From contig CAAEDD010000028.1 of NCBI GenBank assembly GCA_900754515.1, forward strand, positions 1 to 25,501: a DNA stretch of 25,501 nucleotides. Direction: 5' to 3'. The stretch comes from an uncultured Oscillospiraceae bacterium. GTDB taxonomy: Bacteria > Bacillota > Clostridia > Oscillospirales > Oscillospiraceae. The notes beneath the pieces are model-generated. The model did not search any database, was not told the DNA's origin, and worked only from the letters and a program-made list of their open reading frames with translations. Position numbers and translations under genes: made by a program. Shown in pieces: positions 1 to 6,711 of the stretch (position 1 is the stretch's first letter; each line of letters begins with the position of its first letter).

Positions 1-40
1 ACTTTTGTCAGCGGCCGGGCCTTTGTACTTGGCTATATAT

Positions 41-433
41 TCAGTTGATTTCCGTCTCGCTGACGCATTCATTTTTTATGCGCCCCACCAGATATTGCAG
101 TGCGTCTACCACATGGGGACGGATGTCCCCGCCGATTAGCACCAGCATGATATCATCCCCAAGTTCCAGCTCGCCCTCATTGAGCCAGACCCGGATATAA
201 TATATCCCCTCCATTTCGTAGGCGGCGGCTATGGCGGCATCCACCTTATCCCGGTCATAGGAAAAGACCATGCCGGTGACCGGCTTTGCGCGCTTGTCCC
301 CGTGACGCACAAGGGCCCTGGGACTTTGACGCACAACTCCGTTGTGGGTCAGGTACATGCCGATTCTCGGGGCGCTCTCATGCTCCTTGGCCTCTTTCAG
401 CCAGGCATCCATTGAAGGCATGGTTTTGCTCAT
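41..433 (-). CDS. MoaE-like molybdopterin-synthase family protein (divergent)
   Basis: A 130-residue protein. The ATG at 433 is preceded by a perfect AGGAGG eight bases upstream, so longer in-frame readings are rejected. The C-terminal half has the layout of the large subunit of molybdopterin synthase: a GMVFSYD strand, then IYYIRVWLNEGELELGDD, then a long helix. In that family this half carries the pterin-binding and catalytic residues. Here the usual His-Arg pair and the lysine-rich PIWKKE tail are not visible; the protein ends ECVSETEIN. It may therefore bind pterin or act in another way than canonical MoaE. It lies 19 bases after a small unknown gene on the same strand and is divergent from the tungstate transporter, which fits a role in W/Mo cofactor supply. 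Family assignment is fairly secure; catalytic function is not. Confidence 0.75.
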   Translation of the reverse strand: MSKTMPSMDAWLKEAKEHESAPRIGMYLTHNGVVRQSPRALVRHGDKRAKPVTGMVFSYDRDKVDAAIAAAYEMEGIYYIRVWLNEGELELGDDIMLVLIGGDIRPHVVDALQYLVGRIKNECVSETEIN

Positions 434-452
434 TGTTTTTCCTCCTGTCTGT

Positions 453-704
453 TCAGCCTCCGGCGGAGAGAAAGCGGAGAAAGAAACGGCGGCGTATCTC
501 CTCCAAATCCTCGGCCTCGCCGGAAAAATACAGCTGGGTCCGCTCCATCGCCAAGGGTCCGGAGCTCCTTTGGGCCAGGACTTGTATGACACAGCTCTTG
601 TAAGCATAGCCAAGGCCCAGAGGCAGCACATCCTCCTGGGCCAGGAAAAACTCCCGGACCCGGTCTATGGAAACAGCCCAGTTTTCTCTGACTTCTTTTT
701 TCAT
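453..704 (-). CDS. Hypothetical small protein upstream of the MoaE-like gene
   Basis: An 83-residue reading frame starting MKKEVREN at 704; an upstream in-frame ATG at 722 would add six residues. Neither start has a good ribosome binding site: GTGGCGG lies directly before the 704 ATG. I do not recognise the family. The composition is protein-like, with an amphipathic start (IDRVREFFLAQED), a central hydrophobic segment and a charged helix (EAEDLEEIRRRFFLRFL), and no signal peptide or membrane segment. It ends 19 bases before the MoaE-like start, so the two genes are probably co-transcribed and may act together in molybdenum or tungsten cofactor handling. That link rests on position only. Confidence 0.55.
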   Translation of the reverse strand: MKKEVRENWAVSIDRVREFFLAQEDVLPLGLGYAYKSCVIQVLAQRSSGPLAMERTQLYFSGEAEDLEEIRRRFFLRFLSAGG

Positions 705-750
705 ACCGCCACTATACACCATGGACGGTCAAAAGGGAAGCAGAAAAGAG

Positions 751-779
751 TTGAAAGCGAGGAAGGGCTGTGATATAAT
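751..779 (+). promoter_or_regulatory. Sigma-A-type promoter of tupA
   Basis: TTGAAA (751-756), a 17-base spacer and a perfect TATAAT (774-779). Transcription would start near 786 and leave a leader of about 165 bases before the tupA ATG. Confidence 0.8.
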
Positions 780-793
780 CCCACTATACATAA

Positions 794-921
794 GCCGGTT
801 TATAAAACTCAGGCCATGGTATAAGTTGAATATTTACTGCGAAGCGGTGGACGAGCCTCTTTCCAGAAACTGTTCAGGTGCGGTTTTTGCCGTGCCTGGG
901 GAGTCGTGGTCTGGAACCGGC
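794..921 (+). ncRNA. Structured 5' leader of tupA, candidate Moco/Tuco-type riboswitch
   Basis: The leader closes with a 7-bp helix (GCCGGTT 794-800 with AACCGGC 915-921). A second helix lies inside it: CAGG 810-813 with CCTG 895-898, a bulged C at 814, then CATGG 815-819 with CCGTG 890-894. A small hairpin follows within (ACTGC 836-840, GAA loop, GCGGT 844-848). The tupA ribosome binding site lies 17 bases downstream. Moco RNA motifs are known upstream of molybdate/tungstate transport and cofactor genes, and this gene context fits. I cannot verify the conserved Moco core by eye, so the class is a hypothesis, while the nested helices are visible. Confidence 0.45.
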
Positions 922-950
922 CGTCTATTTTTATTTATGGAGGAAGAAAG

Positions 951-1982
951 ATGAAAAAAACATTGTCACTTTTGCTGGTGCTGGCTATGCTTGTCGCCAT
1001 GCTGGCCGGCTGCTCCAGCTCAACTCCCGCCGAGACTGCAGCTCCCACGGCCGAGCCCACCGAGGCTCCCGCTGAGCCTGTAGAGACCGAAGCCCCTGCT
1101 GTAGTCGTAGACACGAAGATACTCTATGAGGCCGATGAGAGTATGCTCAATACCTATACTCTCATTGCCGTAAACCCCGATGCTCCCTTCACTGACGCCG
1201 ACGGCAATCCCGTATCCGACGTGGCTGTGAACACCGCCGGAGCCGATGCTCTTATCCACTGGCTGCTGAGCCAGGAGGCTCTTGACCTGGCCGGAAACTA
1301 CGGTGTGGAAGATTACGGCGAGAATCTCTTCTATCTGCTGGAGGATGTCCCCGTGTATGACGGTGAGATAGCTGCCGCCACCGACGATACCAAGACCATC
1401 CGCCTGTCTACCACCACCTCCGTCAACGACTCCGGCCTGCTGGGCTACCTGCTGCCTGTCTTCCAGGAAGAGTATGGCTACACCGTTGAGGTCCAGTCCG
1501 CCGGTACCGGCAAGGCCATAGCCGCCGCGCAGTACGGCAACGCCGACCTTATCCTTGTCCACTCCAAGTCTCAGGAGGAGGACTTTGTCGCAGCCGGATA
1601 TGCCCGCACAGTGGATGGCTTTGACAGCGAGCGCGTCTCCTTTATCTACAATTATTTTGTCCTCTGCGGCCCTTCCGCAGACCCCGCCGGTGCAGCGGAA
1701 TGCCCCAGTGTTAAGGATGCCTTTGCAGCTATTGCCCAGGGCAAGTACACCTTTATTTCCCGTGGCGACGGCTCCGGTACCCACACCAAGGAACTGTCCC
1801 TCTGGCCCGAGGAGCTGGGCATCACCGCCGATGCAGAATCCTTTGCGGATTATACCGACTGGTATATTTCCGCCAACGCCGGTATGGGCGCCTGCCTGGT
1901 AATGGCCGAGGAAATGGGCGCTTATATACTTACCGACAAGGCTACCTTCCTGGCCTTTGTGGCCAACGGCGGCCAGGCTTGA
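951..1982 (+). CDS. tupA: Tungstate ABC transporter substrate-binding lipoprotein, circularly permuted
   Basis: A 343-residue lipoprotein. The start at 951 follows GGAGGA at 939-944; the signal peptide ends in LAGC with the lipidated Cys at residue 21, followed by a Pro/Ala/Glu/Thr-rich linker to about 50. Residues 150-336 show the TupA order: LSTTTS (oxyanion-binding start), DSGLL, GTGKA, DLILVHS, FISRGDGSGTHTKELSLW, GMGA and YILTDKATFLAF. In known TupA proteins the TDRATYLA region is followed by a segment of about 70 residues (EGD..LFNPYGIIAVNP ... FINWLTS ... QLFFP). Here that segment is absent at the C-terminus and appears first, at residues 57-132 (ADESMLNTYTLIAVNP, IHWLLSQEA, YGENLFYL). 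This is the arrangement expected of a circular permutation. It captures tungstate for TupBC at the outer membrane face. Confidence 0.9.
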   Translation: MKKTLSLLLVLAMLVAMLAGCSSSTPAETAAPTAEPTEAPAEPVETEAPAVVVDTKILYEADESMLNTYTLIAVNPDAPFTDADGNPVSDVAVNTAGADALIHWLLSQEALDLAGNYGVEDYGENLFYLLEDVPVYDGEIAAATDDTKTIRLSTTTSVNDSGLLGYLLPVFQEEYGYTVEVQSAGTGKAIAAAQYGNADLILVHSKSQEEDFVAAGYARTVDGFDSERVSFIYNYFVLCGPSADPAGAAECPSVKDAFAAIAQGKYTFISRGDGSGTHTKELSLWPEELGITADAESFADYTDWYISANAGMGACLVMAEEMGAYILTDKATFLAFVANGGQA

Positions 1983-2008
1983 TTTTAAAGGAAAAACATA
2001 TTAAAATT

Positions 2009-2045
2009 TCCCCAGGGGGAGCCCTGCTCCCTCCGGGGATTTTTT
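2009..2045 (+). terminator. Intrinsic terminator-like hairpin between tupA and tupB
   Basis: A 13-bp stem with one mismatch and one wobble (TCCCCAGGGGGAG / CTCCCTCCGGGGA), a CCCTG loop and a run of six T. It lies inside the operon, so it probably attenuates transcription and keeps the binding protein in excess over the permease and ATPase, a common pattern in ABC importers. Confidence 0.75.
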
Positions 2046-2061
2046 ATAGAGAGGTGAAAGA

Positions 2062-2748
2062 ATGGGAAGTGCAGCGGAAAGGGCAATAGAATTGATACTC
2101 AGCGCCGACAGGGAGCTGTGCAATATACTTTCCGTCACTGCCCGCATGAGTATTGCCAGCTCCCTGCTGGCACTGCTCATTGGGCTGCCTCTGGGCGTGT
2201 GGCTGGGGGCCTGCCGCTTTAGGGGCCGGGGAGTGCTGCTGGTGGTAAACCGCACTCTTATGGGGCTGCCTCCGGTGGTCTGCGGACTCATTTTCTATAT
2301 GCTGTTTTCCGGGGTGGGACCTTTCCGGCATATGAAGCTTCTGTTTACCGTGGAGATAATGGTTCTGGCCCAGGTGGTGCTTATAACTCCCATCGTGGTG
2401 GGGACAATGGAGAGCTATGTCTCTGCCATAGCCCCGGCGGTGAGGGAGACGGCGAAGGGACTGGCACTGAGTGGAGGCAGAACCCTGGCTCTGCTGATGA
2501 ACGAATGCACCTATCAGATCTGCTCTGCCTATCTTCTGGCATTTTCCCGATCAATTGCCGAGGTGGGGGCCGTGTCCATGGTGGGCGGTGCCATAGCCTG
2601 GAAGACAAATGTAATGACTACGGCCATAATGCAGTATACAAACCGGGGTGATTTCTCCCTGGGAATAGCCCTGGGAATGATCTTGCTGAGCCTTTCCTTG
2701 CTGGTGAACATTGCCATTTCTCTGCTGCAGAAAGGGGTGAGCCGGTGA
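2062..2748 (+). CDS. tupB: Tungstate ABC transporter permease
   Basis: A 228-residue integral membrane protein with about five hydrophobic helices. The start follows AGAGGTG seven bases upstream. The cytoplasmic coupling loop that contacts the ATPase is visible around residues 129-148 (ETAKGLALSGGRTLAL), the EAA-type motif of BPD_transp_1 permeases. The N-terminal half has the helix SIASSLLALLIGLPLGVWLG and the segment VVNRTLMGLPPVVCGL, typical of TupB/ModB-like permeases. It lies after the tupA terminator hairpin, and its stop overlaps the tupC start by four bases (GTGA), so the two are translationally coupled. It forms the membrane channel for tungstate delivered by TupA. Confidence 0.92.
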   Translation: MGSAAERAIELILSADRELCNILSVTARMSIASSLLALLIGLPLGVWLGACRFRGRGVLLVVNRTLMGLPPVVCGLIFYMLFSGVGPFRHMKLLFTVEIMVLAQVVLITPIVVGTMESYVSAIAPAVRETAKGLALSGGRTLALLMNECTYQICSAYLLAFSRSIAEVGAVSMVGGAIAWKTNVMTTAIMQYTNRGDFSLGIALGMILLSLSLLVNIAISLLQKGVSR

Positions 2749-3419
2749 AGATACAGGGCTTTACCAAAACCTATGAGGGCCGCCGGGTGCTGGAGCTGCC
2801 GGATCTGGAACTGGAGAGAGCTAAGATATACGGAGTCATCGGCGCCAACGGCAGCGGTAAGTCCACCTTTGCCAAGGTGCTATCCGGTGTAACTCCGGCA
2901 GACAATCCGGGAAGAAAACTGGAAAAGGGCCTGAGTCTGGGGTATATGCCGCAAAAGAACTATGCATATCGCATGAGCGTACGGGACAATATCCTGCTGG
3001 GAAAGCGGGATGTGGAAAAAGCCCGGCGGCTTATGGAGGCGCTGGGCATAGAACATCTTGCAAATAAGCGTGCCCGGCTGCTCTCCGGCGGCGAGACCGC
3101 CAGAATGGCGCTGGCCCGGCTTATGATGAAGGATTTTGACCTGCTGCTGCTGGACGAACCCACCGCAGCTATGGATATGGAGAGCAGCCTGCTGGCGGAA
3201 AGTCTCATGTTGGACTACTGCCGCCGCACCGGCTGTGCCATGGTGCTGATAACCCACAGCCTTCAGCAGGCGGAGCGAATGGCGGATGAGCTTCTGTTTT
3301 TCCATGAGGGACACCTGCTGGAGCGGGGAGAAAAGGAGAGACTGCTCAGTGCCCCTGCCCGACCGGAGCTGCGCCGATTCCTGGATTTCTACGGCAGCGG
3401 CGGCGCCGGGAGAATATGA
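2745..3419 (+). CDS. tupC: Tungstate ABC transporter ATP-binding protein
   Basis: A 224-residue ABC ATPase starting at a GTG that overlaps the tupB stop. All core motifs are present: Walker A GANGSGKST (residues 33-41), a Q-loop glutamine in MPQ (70), signature LSGGE (113-117), Walker B LLLLDEP (133-139) and the H-loop in ITHS (about 171). The length is that of a minimal ATPase without the C-terminal regulatory domain seen in ModC. It drives tungstate import with TupB. Assignment to tungstate rather than molybdate rests on the TupA partner. Confidence 0.93.
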   Translation: MKIQGFTKTYEGRRVLELPDLELERAKIYGVIGANGSGKSTFAKVLSGVTPADNPGRKLEKGLSLGYMPQKNYAYRMSVRDNILLGKRDVEKARRLMEALGIEHLANKRARLLSGGETARMALARLMMKDFDLLLLDEPTAAMDMESSLLAESLMLDYCRRTGCAMVLITHSLQQAERMADELLFFHEGHLLERGEKERLLSAPARPELRRFLDFYGSGGAGRI

Positions 3420-3482
3420 CCGGATAAAAACAGGATGGCTTTAAAAATCGCCTTTTATAAAATTAAACAGCTGTTTAAAATT

Positions 3483-3527
3483 AGAAGCCTTTTGTGCCGC
3501 TGATCCGGCCCTTGGGCTTCTGCTTTT
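3483..3527 (+). terminator. Probable terminator of the tup operon
   Basis: AGAAGCC (3483-3489) pairs with GGCTTCT (3515-3521), enclosing a second GCCG/CGGC pairing. A short GCTTTT tract follows. The stem is interrupted, so efficiency is uncertain. Confidence 0.45.
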
Positions 3528-3555
3528 GCCAGCCGTCTGAAAAAATAAAATACCA

Positions 3556-3584
3556 TTGTTTTTCAAAGTCGGATGAAATATACT
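3556..3584 (+). promoter_or_regulatory. Promoter of the membrane-protein gene
   Basis: TTGTTT (3556-3561), a 17-base spacer and TATACT (3579-3584). Transcription would start near 3591. This helps decide the gene start: the in-frame ATG at 3599 would have almost no leader. Confidence 0.65.
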
Positions 3585-3628
3585 CAGTATGGAAGAGAAT
3601 GAAATCTGTGGGTTTCCGGAAAGCGGTG

Positions 3629-4414
3629 ATGGATATGAACGTCAAGAAGGTCTGGATGTCATCGGACAGCGGGGGAAAGAACCGTTATGGACTGCATACT
3701 CTGGGGGGCATCTTGGGTATTGCAGCCCTTACGATGCTGCTTAGCTGGGGCGGAGTCGTGCTGTTTGTACGCCTTGACGTTTACCGGGAGCTTTATTTGG
3801 CTGCGCTGTGCTGCGCAGTCACTGTATTTGCATTGACTCTGGCTGCCCGACTGGGGAGACGTTCGGTGCAGGATGCCACAGTTTTCTTTCTAACGGAGGA
3901 CGACAGGCTTTTTGCCATGGATGCCCGCCGCCTGGTGGACTGCGGAAAAAATCCTCTGGACAGAGCCGCCTGGGCCGTGAAGACCCAGAATTTTTTAAGG
4001 GAAATCGCCAGGAAGCCTTTTGTGCCTGCCGGGGCGGATGAGATTTTGCAGGTTAAGCGTATCAGTGAAAACTCCGGTTACAGGGCCATTGTGTGCAGTG
4101 TGCGCCACCCCAACAGTCAGACCATACAGCGCACATACTTTGTTGTGAAGGGCCTGGAAGATGAGGAAGGACTGTTACGTCAGATGGAGAGACGCACGGG
4201 CTGGAGAGACGCTCTTGAACAGAGCGAAAGCAGCAGGCCGACATATATGTTGCTCAGCACCTTGTTTTTTGCGGGATTTACGGTGCTGTGCATACTGAGC
4301 CACCCGGCTGTGAGCATACTGCCGCAAAGTATTTATTTTCCCTGCCTGGGGGCAGCCTTTATCGCAGTATTTTTTCTCGTCTGGTTTATAGTCCGGCAGC
4401 GACGGGGAGAGTAA
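3629..4414 (+). CDS. Unknown four-helix membrane protein
   Basis: About 261 residues from the ATG at 3629, preceded by GGAAAG at 3618. In-frame ATGs at 3599 and 3635 are alternatives, and the longer reading from 3494 lies upstream of the visible promoter. I do not recognise a family. Two membrane helices lie near residues 23-48 and 55-75. A soluble domain of about 130 residues follows (VFFLTEDDRLFAMDARRLVDCG, then a segment rich in charged residues). Two more helices lie near 207-226 and 233-255, before a basic tail. The helix-soluble-helix layout suggests a cytoplasmic domain held by paired hairpins. The CorA gene starts 61 bases downstream on the same strand and may be co-transcribed. Confidence 0.7.
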   Translation: MDMNVKKVWMSSDSGGKNRYGLHTLGGILGIAALTMLLSWGGVVLFVRLDVYRELYLAALCCAVTVFALTLAARLGRRSVQDATVFFLTEDDRLFAMDARRLVDCGKNPLDRAAWAVKTQNFLREIARKPFVPAGADEILQVKRISENSGYRAIVCSVRHPNSQTIQRTYFVVKGLEDEEGLLRQMERRTGWRDALEQSESSRPTYMLLSTLFFAGFTVLCILSHPAVSILPQSIYFPCLGAAFIAVFFLVWFIVRQRRGE

Positions 4415-4475
4415 AGGCGGAGGAGACGGATTTGCCTGTTGGTATAAACAGGCTGATGGACAAGGAGTGTGTTTA

Positions 4476-5321
4476 ATGCAAAAGGTTATACTGGCGGAAC
4501 AGATACCGGAAGTGGCTTCCTATATGGTACCGGAGGCATTCCGATATATCGGAGAGAGCCGGATAGAGAGCTTTGAGGGTTTTGAGACCTTTGATCTGTT
4601 CGCCTTTGACTGGTATGATATTCATGGCGATCAGATTTTTCTCTCGAAAGTCATTATTTATATGGATAAAAACAATATATTTTTTATCTGCGGCGACAAA
4701 GATTCAAAGGAACACTGCTCCGGGATAGTAAGCATGCTGTCAAAGGATACTCCGGCAAGCAACGAACAGCTGCTGTACAGATTTTTTATCTGCCTGTTTC
4801 GGGGAGATATGGATTATCTGGACAGCTTTGAGACAAAGATAAACGATCTGCTCACCGACCTGCTGTCGGGAGAACTGAATAATGTGCCGGGGGAGGTCAC
4901 TGAACAGAGACGGGAGCTGCTGCGTCTGAAGCGGTATTATGAGCAGCTGGATATCATGTTCGATGAGATAGCCATAAATGACAACAGGCTTCTGTCCCCG
5001 AAAACCATAAGGCGGCTGACTGCTCTGGGAGCCAGAACTGACCGTTACCTCAACAAGGTGAATAACCTGCAGGAGCTTGTCAGCCACATACAGGAGACCT
5101 ATCAGTCCCAGCTGGCCATTCAGCAAAATGATCTGATGAAAATTTTCACGGTCATTACCGCCATCTTTCTGCCCCTTACGCTGATCGTGGGATGGTACGG
5201 CATGAACTTTGTATATATGCCGGAACTGAGCTGGAAGTATGGATATCCACTGGTAATAGTAATCAGCATAGGTATAGTTGCGGTACTTATCTGGTATTTC
5301 AAGCATAAAAAATGGCTGTGA
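4476..5321 (+). CDS. CorA-family divalent-metal channel
   Basis: A 281-residue protein. The ATG at 4476 is chosen because AAGGAG lies eight bases upstream; a GTG three codons earlier overlaps that site. The C-terminus has the CorA signature: a first helix (FTVITAIFLPLTLIVGWYGM) ending in the GMN selectivity motif at residues 242-244, a short acidic periplasmic loop with MPEL, a second helix, and a basic cytoplasmic end (FKHKKWL). The N-terminal part is the alpha/beta cytoplasmic funnel followed by long helices (about 110-220). The protein is somewhat shorter than typical CorA, but all core parts are present. It forms a pentameric channel for Mg2+ or a similar ion; the substrate cannot be fixed from sequence. 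Confidence 0.92.
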   Translation: MQKVILAEQIPEVASYMVPEAFRYIGESRIESFEGFETFDLFAFDWYDIHGDQIFLSKVIIYMDKNNIFFICGDKDSKEHCSGIVSMLSKDTPASNEQLLYRFFICLFRGDMDYLDSFETKINDLLTDLLSGELNNVPGEVTEQRRELLRLKRYYEQLDIMFDEIAINDNRLLSPKTIRRLTALGARTDRYLNKVNNLQELVSHIQETYQSQLAIQQNDLMKIFTVITAIFLPLTLIVGWYGMNFVYMPELSWKYGYPLVIVISIGIVAVLIWYFKHKKWL

Positions 5322-5436
5322 AGTTTTGAAACACAAGGTTTTCATGACGGGGCGAACCGAAAAAGCAGACGAGGCCCTCAGAAGGGAGAGTCAAACTAAA
5401 AGTGCATTGCCCCTGGGACAGCAATGATATATAAAA

Positions 5437-5470
5437 GATGTGCCGCAAAAGAAAACTTTTGCGGCACATC
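5437..5470. terminator. Bidirectional terminator between corA-like and patatin genes
   Basis: A perfect 15-bp stem (GATGTGCCGCAAAAG) with an AAAA loop lies between two convergent genes. On the minus strand it is followed by TTTTATAT, so it best serves the patatin gene, but the stem can act on both. Confidence 0.8.
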
Positions 5471-5489
5471 CAATTATACTTCCTTTTTA

Positions 5490-6401
5490 TCAACTCTTCA
5501 GGTAGTCCAGAAGGCTGTCCAGATGATTTTGACCGTCGGAGTAACCCAGATAGTAGAACTCACCCAGCTTCTCCATGTCTTTCTCCAGACGGCTGACGGT
5601 GGAAGAAGAGCTGGGGCCGATAACATATATGCGGCCTTCCTCCTTAAGCTTTTCCAGCTCATCGCATTCCCGATTATATCTGGCGTCACTGCCGGCAATA
5701 GCCTGGGCCAGGGCCGGTGAACTCTTGTAAAAGCGCCGGGCCATAGCCGAGGCTCTGCCGTTCTCCCTCTTGCGGAAGGAGGCAGGCCGGGTACGCACCA
5801 CCACTATCTTCTCATAGCCCTCATCCAGAGCCCAACGGAAGGGAATGTTCAGAGAGCAGCCGCCATCCAGACAGGGGATGCCGTCCACTGTCACCGGGCG
5901 GGACACATAGGGCATGGAGGCGGAAGCCTGGACACCCTTCAGTATATCCTGGCAGAGTCCCTTCTCAAAATACTCCGGCCGACCGGTAAGACAATTGGTA
6001 GCCACTGCCACCAGACGCCTGTCTTCCCGGTCAAAAGCTTCCCTGTTCAGCGGATCACTTTTGTCGTATTCATCCAGCACAAAATTAAAGCCTATAATGC
6101 CCCGGTTGGAGCGATAGGCATGGATGCCCACATATCTGGGGTCCCGGCGAAACTGAAGGTTTATCCTGGCGGAGCGGCCTATTTGGCCGGAGACATAGTT
6201 CATGCCGTTGAGGGCACCGGCGGACACGCCAATAGTGCACTGCATGTTTATATCTGCCTCCATAAGGGCATCAAGCACCCCGGAAGTGTATACGCCACGG
6301 AAGGCACCACCCTCAAGAACTATGCAGCCGCTGCACAGTTTATCCGAGGCCTGGCCCCGGGGCAGGTGTTCAATGCCGGAAAACACGGGTTTTCTGTTCA
6401 T
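5490..6401 (-). CDS. Patatin-like phospholipase
   Basis: A 303-residue serine acyl hydrolase. The ATG at 6401 has an AGGGG about ten bases upstream. The family elements are in order: oxyanion-hole loop EGGAFRG (residues 30-36), nucleophile elbow GVSAG with Ser60, and the catalytic Asp in LDGG (Asp179), forming the Ser-Asp dyad. A helix-rich C-terminal part with KLKEEGRIYVIGP resembles the bacterial patatin subgroup that includes E. coli YjjU. There is no signal peptide, so it should act in the cytoplasm on membrane lipids or lysophospholipids. It stands alone, with its own strong promoter and terminator. Confidence 0.92.
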   Translation of the reverse strand: MNRKPVFSGIEHLPRGQASDKLCSGCIVLEGGAFRGVYTSGVLDALMEADINMQCTIGVSAGALNGMNYVSGQIGRSARINLQFRRDPRYVGIHAYRSNRGIIGFNFVLDEYDKSDPLNREAFDREDRRLVAVATNCLTGRPEYFEKGLCQDILKGVQASASMPYVSRPVTVDGIPCLDGGCSLNIPFRWALDEGYEKIVVVRTRPASFRKRENGRASAMARRFYKSSPALAQAIAGSDARYNRECDELEKLKEEGRIYVIGPSSSSTVSRLEKDMEKLGEFYYLGYSDGQNHLDSLLDYLKS

Positions 6402-6479
6402 ATGTAAGTTTCCCCTGTCGTCTTGAAAGATCCGGTCCGAACTCCGGGAAGCTCAGGCTCCCCGGCACGGATACAGTAA

Positions 6480-6508
6480 ATTATATTCCACTGAGGCCAA
6501 AAGGTCAA
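6480..6508 (-). promoter_or_regulatory. Strong promoter of the patatin gene
   Basis: On the minus strand: TTGACC (6508-6503), a 17-base spacer and perfect TATAAT (6485-6480). Transcription would start near 6473. The leader of about 70 bases can form a hairpin (CCGGG / CCCGG) near 6443-6464. The rest of the 310-base gap up to 6658 holds no gene that I can see. Confidence 0.8.
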
Positions 6509-6655
6509 CAAGGTCAGGCTACTCAAAAGCTTAAAGTTTTCTTAACCTTAGCCTGCCCTTTGCTGAAAAATCCGGCAGCCTTTCCTGAATTTGAGTAAAT
6601 AAGCAGAATATAGACAGGATGTGCCGGAAGAAGGGCAAAATTGTAAGTCAATAAA

Positions 6656-6695
6656 TATAAAAAAGGCATGTGCCCAATCTGGACGCATGCCTTTT
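6656..6695 (-). terminator. Terminator after the first MFS gene
   Basis: Minus-strand stem AAAAGGCATG / CATGCCTTTT enclosing a short loop, followed by a T-rich tract. It lies just after the stop of the leftward MFS gene and marks the end of the reductase/transporter module. Confidence 0.75.
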
Positions 6696-6711
6696 GAAAA
6701 TGCTGTAAGGC

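Noticed and set aside
434..631. N-terminal extension of the MoaE-like protein
   Set aside because: It would overlap the small gene upstream, and the perfect AGGAGG sits in front of the ATG at 433.
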